A stretch of 52,485 nt of DNA from Fimbriimonas ginsengisoli (GTDB lineage: Bacteria; Armatimonadota; Fimbriimonadia; Fimbriimonadales; Fimbriimonadaceae). The notes beneath the pieces were generated by a model that did no database searches, was not told where the DNA came from, and saw only the letters and a program-made list of their open reading frames with translations. A program made the translations under genes and the position numbers. Within the stretch, counting starts at the first letter, position 1; every line of letters starts with the position of its first letter. Below, one piece after another: positions 49,918 to 52,485 of the stretch. The stretch lies in the NCBI GenBank assembly GCA_016179045.1, contig JACOSL010000066.1:1-52485 (forward strand). Reading direction: 5' to 3'.

Positions 49918-50409
49918 ATGCAAACCCTCGAAATTCCCAAAGCCGTCGTGGCGGCGAAGGCCGAATTCGGCCGCGCCAAGGACCGGATCGTAAAGGCCCT
50001 TGCCAGCACCCCCGACGACAAGATCAACTGGTCGCCCGCGCCGACCGCGCGAACCCCGATCCACCTCGTCGCCCATGCCGGCATGTCGATCTCGGGCATG
50101 CAGGAATGGCTCGAAGGCAAGCCATTTCCGTTCGAGAGCATGGCCGACCTCGACACCTTCCTGCGCAAGGAAGAGCAGCCGTACACAACGCGCGAGCAGG
50201 CTCTGGAACTGCTTGACAAGAACAGCGGCCCATACCTAGCGTGGCTCGATACGCTCTCGGAGGAAAAGCTGACGTCGATGTTCGAAACGCCGATGGGAGC
50301 GTTCCCGTTTTCGGACGCGATCACATGGCCGGCGGACCACCTGCGGGGGCACGCCTCCCAGCTGGATTACATCCAGACGATCTACGGCGACCGCGAGTGG
50401 CACTTCTGA
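49918..50409 (+). CDS. DinB-like four-helix metal-binding protein
   Basis: 163 residues from ATG 49918. DinB/YfiT fold: helix AKAEFGRAKDRIVKALASTP, KINWSPAPTARTPIHLVAHA (first His of the metal triad), then helices to ITWPADHLRGHASQLDYIQT with the two C-terminal His. These three His form the family's metal site. DinB-like proteins include bacillithiol or mycothiol transferases, but substrate is unknown. Intrinsic terminator follows at 50445. Confidence 0.88.
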   Translation: MQTLEIPKAVVAAKAEFGRAKDRIVKALASTPDDKINWSPAPTARTPIHLVAHAGMSISGMQEWLEGKPFPFESMADLDTFLRKEEQPYTTREQALELLDKNSGPYLAWLDTLSEEKLTSMFETPMGAFPFSDAITWPADHLRGHASQLDYIQTIYGDREWHF

Positions 50410-50444
50410 GCGTCGGTTAGCGACCGGACCGTCTTGTCGTTGAT

Positions 50445-50474
50445 GCCTCGGTACGCGACGTACCGAGGCTTTTC
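50445..50474 (+). terminator. Intrinsic terminator after the DinB gene
   Basis: 11-bp stem GCCTCGGTACG / CGTACCGAGGC with a CGA loop, followed by TTTTCC. It is 36 bp after the DinB stop codon. Confidence 0.85.
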
Positions 50475-50758
50475 CGCTTCCGAAGGGGCGGATGCCGGAT
50501 GGTTGCCTGAGACCTCGGGATCTCCCGAGGCCTCACGTCTTGGGGGACGCTCCTCATGATCTGCCGGAGTCACCGCTCGATTCCCTCCCCTGCGGTGCGG
50601 GGGAGGGCGTAGTGCGCCCAAATTGGAACCGAGACGAGCACGGGTGGAGGCTGACGCATGGCTCTTTGGCTGAGGAGGAAGCACCTCCATCCGACCTCAG
50701 CAAGCCTTCGGTCGACTTCCCCCTGCACGGCAAGGGGAAGAGTTTCCCGGACGAGTCT
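50475..50758. repeat. Hairpin-rich non-coding stretch (REP-like)
   Basis: No gene I can support. Three short palindromes are visible: CCTCGGGATCTCCCGAGG (50513-50530), CCCTCCCC / GGGGAGGG (50583-50607) and CTTCCCC / GGGGAAG (50716-50740). The last two have the C-run / G-run shape of interspersed genomic hairpin elements. No transposase or terminal repeat is present. Confidence 0.45.
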
Positions 50759-50857
50759 TCGTCGCCTGTCGCTTGTCACTCGTCACTCGTCGCTTCGTCC
50801 CTCGTCGCTCGTCCCTCGTCACCGTCACTTGTCGCTCGTCACTCGTCACTCGTCACA
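50759..50857. repeat. Tandem heptamer repeat, TCGTCNC
   Basis: About 14 copies of a 7-nt unit, TCGTCAC / TCGTCGC / TCGTCCC, slightly irregular (two units are 8 and 6 nt). It continues directly towards the VOC gene start. Not a CRISPR: no spacers. May be recombination-prone or a mutable regulatory spacer. Confidence 0.8.
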
Positions 50858-50929
50858 ATCCAGCCACCGCACAGCCTTGGAAGGCCCCTCCTGCCAACAT
50901 CCCCCCCTCCGCCCACGAAGAATCAACCC

Positions 50930-51421
50930 ATGGACGAATCCCTCACCCCCCGCCCGATCGACCCCGGCGTCGACATCGGCCACGTGCACCTTAAGGTGGC
51001 CGACATCGAGCGCTCGCTCGCCTTCTACTGCGGCGTGCTCGGCTTCGAGCTGCAGCAGCGCTACGGAAGCGGGGGCGCGTTCGTCTCCGCGGGCGGATAC
51101 CACCACCACATCGGGCTGAACACCTGGGAGAGTAAGGGCGGCTCGCCGCCTCCGCAAGGCTCGACCGGCTTGTACCACGTAGCGATCCGCTATCCGAGCC
51201 GGGCCGCGCTCGCCGATGCCTTGCGCCGCCTCGCGGCGGCGGGGGTCTCGCTCGATGGGGCGAGCGACCATGGCGTGAGCGAGGCGCTCTATCTGCGCGA
51301 CCCGGATGAGAACGGTTTGGAACTGTATTGGGACCGCCCGAAGGCGGATTGGCCCGTGAGCGCGGACGGGCAACTTAGGATGGTGACCAAACCCCTTTCG
51401 CTGGACCTGCTGAAGTCGTAG
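50930..51421 (+). CDS. VOC family (glyoxalase/extradiol dioxygenase-like) protein
   Basis: 163 residues from ATG 50930. Two beta-alpha-beta-beta-beta units: VDIGHVHLKVADIERSLAFY, CGVLGFELQQRYGSGGAFVS, and GLYHVAIRYPSRAALADALR. The metal ligands are His in GHVHLKV, His in LYHVAIR and Glu in GLELYWD. GGYHHHIGLNTWES and SDHGVSEALYLRDPDENGLE are typical of CatE/catechol-2,3-dioxygenase-like VOC proteins. Substrate unknown. The repeat arrays upstream leave little room for a standard promoter. Confidence 0.9.
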   Translation: MDESLTPRPIDPGVDIGHVHLKVADIERSLAFYCGVLGFELQQRYGSGGAFVSAGGYHHHIGLNTWESKGGSPPPQGSTGLYHVAIRYPSRAALADALRRLAAAGVSLDGASDHGVSEALYLRDPDENGLELYWDRPKADWPVSADGQLRMVTKPLSLDLLKS

Positions 51422-51496
51422 CCTTTGCAGCAGCCCGTTGCTCCGCATCGCGATGGCTCCTGGCACCAGGCAGCGGGACACAAGAGCCCTGACCCC

Positions 51497-52414
51497 CTAC
51501 TTCATCAGTGTCTCGACGTCAACCTCCTGGACGCGCTTCCCATTTGTCAGATCATAAACAATGAGCACTTGAGTTCCTTCTATCTCTACCGCTGCCCCGC
51601 AGAACGTCTTACTCGAGTCAAGAACTGCATCTCGCGTGTAAGGAAATTCTGCGATAACTTGAGAGGTCATGCTGCTGGAACTAGCATCAAAGGAAACACG
51701 ACAAAGATCATCGGTATAGAGGCCGTGGGTCTTATTTAGCCTCAAGCCAAGAAAAGCGCCGTCACTGAACCTAGAACGAAGTGAAGACAACCGATCCTGG
51801 TTCCTTATCGCGGACCTGATCCATCGCCCGTTTGAATACTTCAGCCACCAGACCTTCTGGTCTTCAGATACGTCCTGATCAATCCGTTTCCCCACGACGA
51901 TAATTCCGGTTGGGGACTCAATAACGCTGGAGTTTATATCGATATATCCGGTATCGACGTCCGTTGAAACTCCTTTGCTGTAGTCGAAGGCCCTCAATGA
52001 AGCGTTATATCGCGATGTCCCGCCAAACGGCCGCGCCCGTCTTTCCAGGTAAACGGCCGCAAGAACTGAGTTTGGCAAGGGAGACTTGGCGATGTTTATA
52101 CCCTGGAACTCCAATGACTTGAGGTAGATGAATCCGTCATCCAGCAGAGCAAGATCATGGCTGCCCGACCTGACTCCCACCCACCCTTCTTTCTCAAGCG
52201 ACAGGAGCTCGGAATAACCCTCCATATCCATTGGAGCTACTGTGGTGGCAGAAAATAGAAATGATCTCGAGGAACCGTGGCCGGAAATGCAAACTACGAA
52301 GGCTCCAGGTTCCCTGGCCGGCGAAATACAGATCGCCATTTTCGGCCTGGGGGGATTGCAGCTTAGGAGGAGCGTTGCAAAGATTGCGGTGAACAGCGGT
52401 CCGCGTATTTTCAT
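51497..52414 (-). CDS. Lipoprotein of unknown function, low-GC
   Basis: 305 residues, lipobox TLLLSC (Cys19), ribosome binding site AAGAAGG before ATG. The mature part is strand-rich with repeated 'SLRAFDYSKG', 'KVWWLKYSNGRWIRS' and 'CGAAVEIEGTQVLIVYDLTN' phrases reminiscent of a beta-propeller, but repeats are too irregular to call. The codon usage is visibly more A/T-rich than its neighbours, suggesting recent acquisition. The window ends 71 bp upstream of its start. Confidence 0.6.
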   Translation of the reverse strand: MKIRGPLFTAIFATLLLSCNPPRPKMAICISPAREPGAFVVCISGHGSSRSFLFSATTVAPMDMEGYSELLSLEKEGWVGVRSGSHDLALLDDGFIYLKSLEFQGINIAKSPLPNSVLAAVYLERRARPFGGTSRYNASLRAFDYSKGVSTDVDTGYIDINSSVIESPTGIIVVGKRIDQDVSEDQKVWWLKYSNGRWIRSAIRNQDRLSSLRSRFSDGAFLGLRLNKTHGLYTDDLCRVSFDASSSSMTSQVIAEFPYTRDAVLDSSKTFCGAAVEIEGTQVLIVYDLTNGKRVQEVDVETLMK

Positions 52415-52485
52415 ACGAAACCTTCTTTTGCGCCAAGCACGCCCGAGTTCCGAGGCTGCCCCGTCTCCCGCTTCACATTACCCCT

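Noticed and set aside
50759-50857. CRISPR array
   Set aside because: Repeat unit is only 7 nt and contiguous, with no spacers and no cas genes.

Overview
The window is a high-GC bacterial chromosome segment with densely packed, often overlapping genes. The best clue to its owner is the type IV prepilin-like protein at 41120-42127 (minus). Its N-terminus ([19 protein letters not shown], then [12 protein letters not shown]) is the kind I associate with Armatimonadota, especially Fimbriimonadia. A chemoheterotrophic, diderm-like lifestyle fits: there are a porin-like protein, many lipoproteins and an outer-membrane style operon. The lineage call is inference, not proof.

Layout. 1-4692: end of pyrF, a MerC-like metal transporter behind a CsoR-type operator, a lipoprotein, and an hsp20-lon pair. 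4700-7100: accessory-looking stretch with a broken lipoprotein gene, two BamE-like lipoproteins and an Rhs C-terminal fragment. 7180-13164: DUF2207/LemA pair, M24 peptidase, a ParE-type toxin-antitoxin pair, two uncharacterised membrane proteins and a DUF72 protein. 13248-17996: diguanylate cyclase followed by an overlapping porin / cupredoxin / HD-GYP operon. 18026-25989: tilS, ftsH, a TPR protein, a YfhO-like membrane protein, two tandem clpS genes and an S41 peptidase. 25986-30411 (minus): gltX, a HEPN/MNT toxin-antitoxin pair coupled to it, a beta-hydroxyacid dehydrogenase and a secreted protein. 30539-33438: GYF/TM2 protein, cyclophilin and two orphan Opp/Dpp permeases. 33435-40679 (minus): a six-gene operon (binding protein, MTA phosphorylase, HEAT-repeat protein, RpiB, a catalytically dead S41 and an intact S41). 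40789-42446: small lipoprotein, prepilin and tRNA-Trp. 42505-48356: three tandem GT41 (O-GlcNAc-transferase-like) genes, two of them fused to an N-terminal YkgJ/FliB-like cysteine-cluster domain. 48353-52414: ECF sigma/anti-sigma pair, DinB-fold protein, repeat-rich gap, VOC protein and a terminal lipoprotein.

How the parts work together. Protein quality control is over-represented (Hsp20, Lon, FtsH, two ClpS, three S41, M24, cyclophilin). The most unusual system is the YkgJ-GT41 cluster, which may be a protein-modification locus acting on surface proteins such as the neighbouring prepilin. A second striking property is global: at least a dozen transcription units have a TANNNT box 6-9 nt before the start codon, with no room for a ribosome binding site. 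This implies widespread leaderless mRNAs, as known in Deinococcus.
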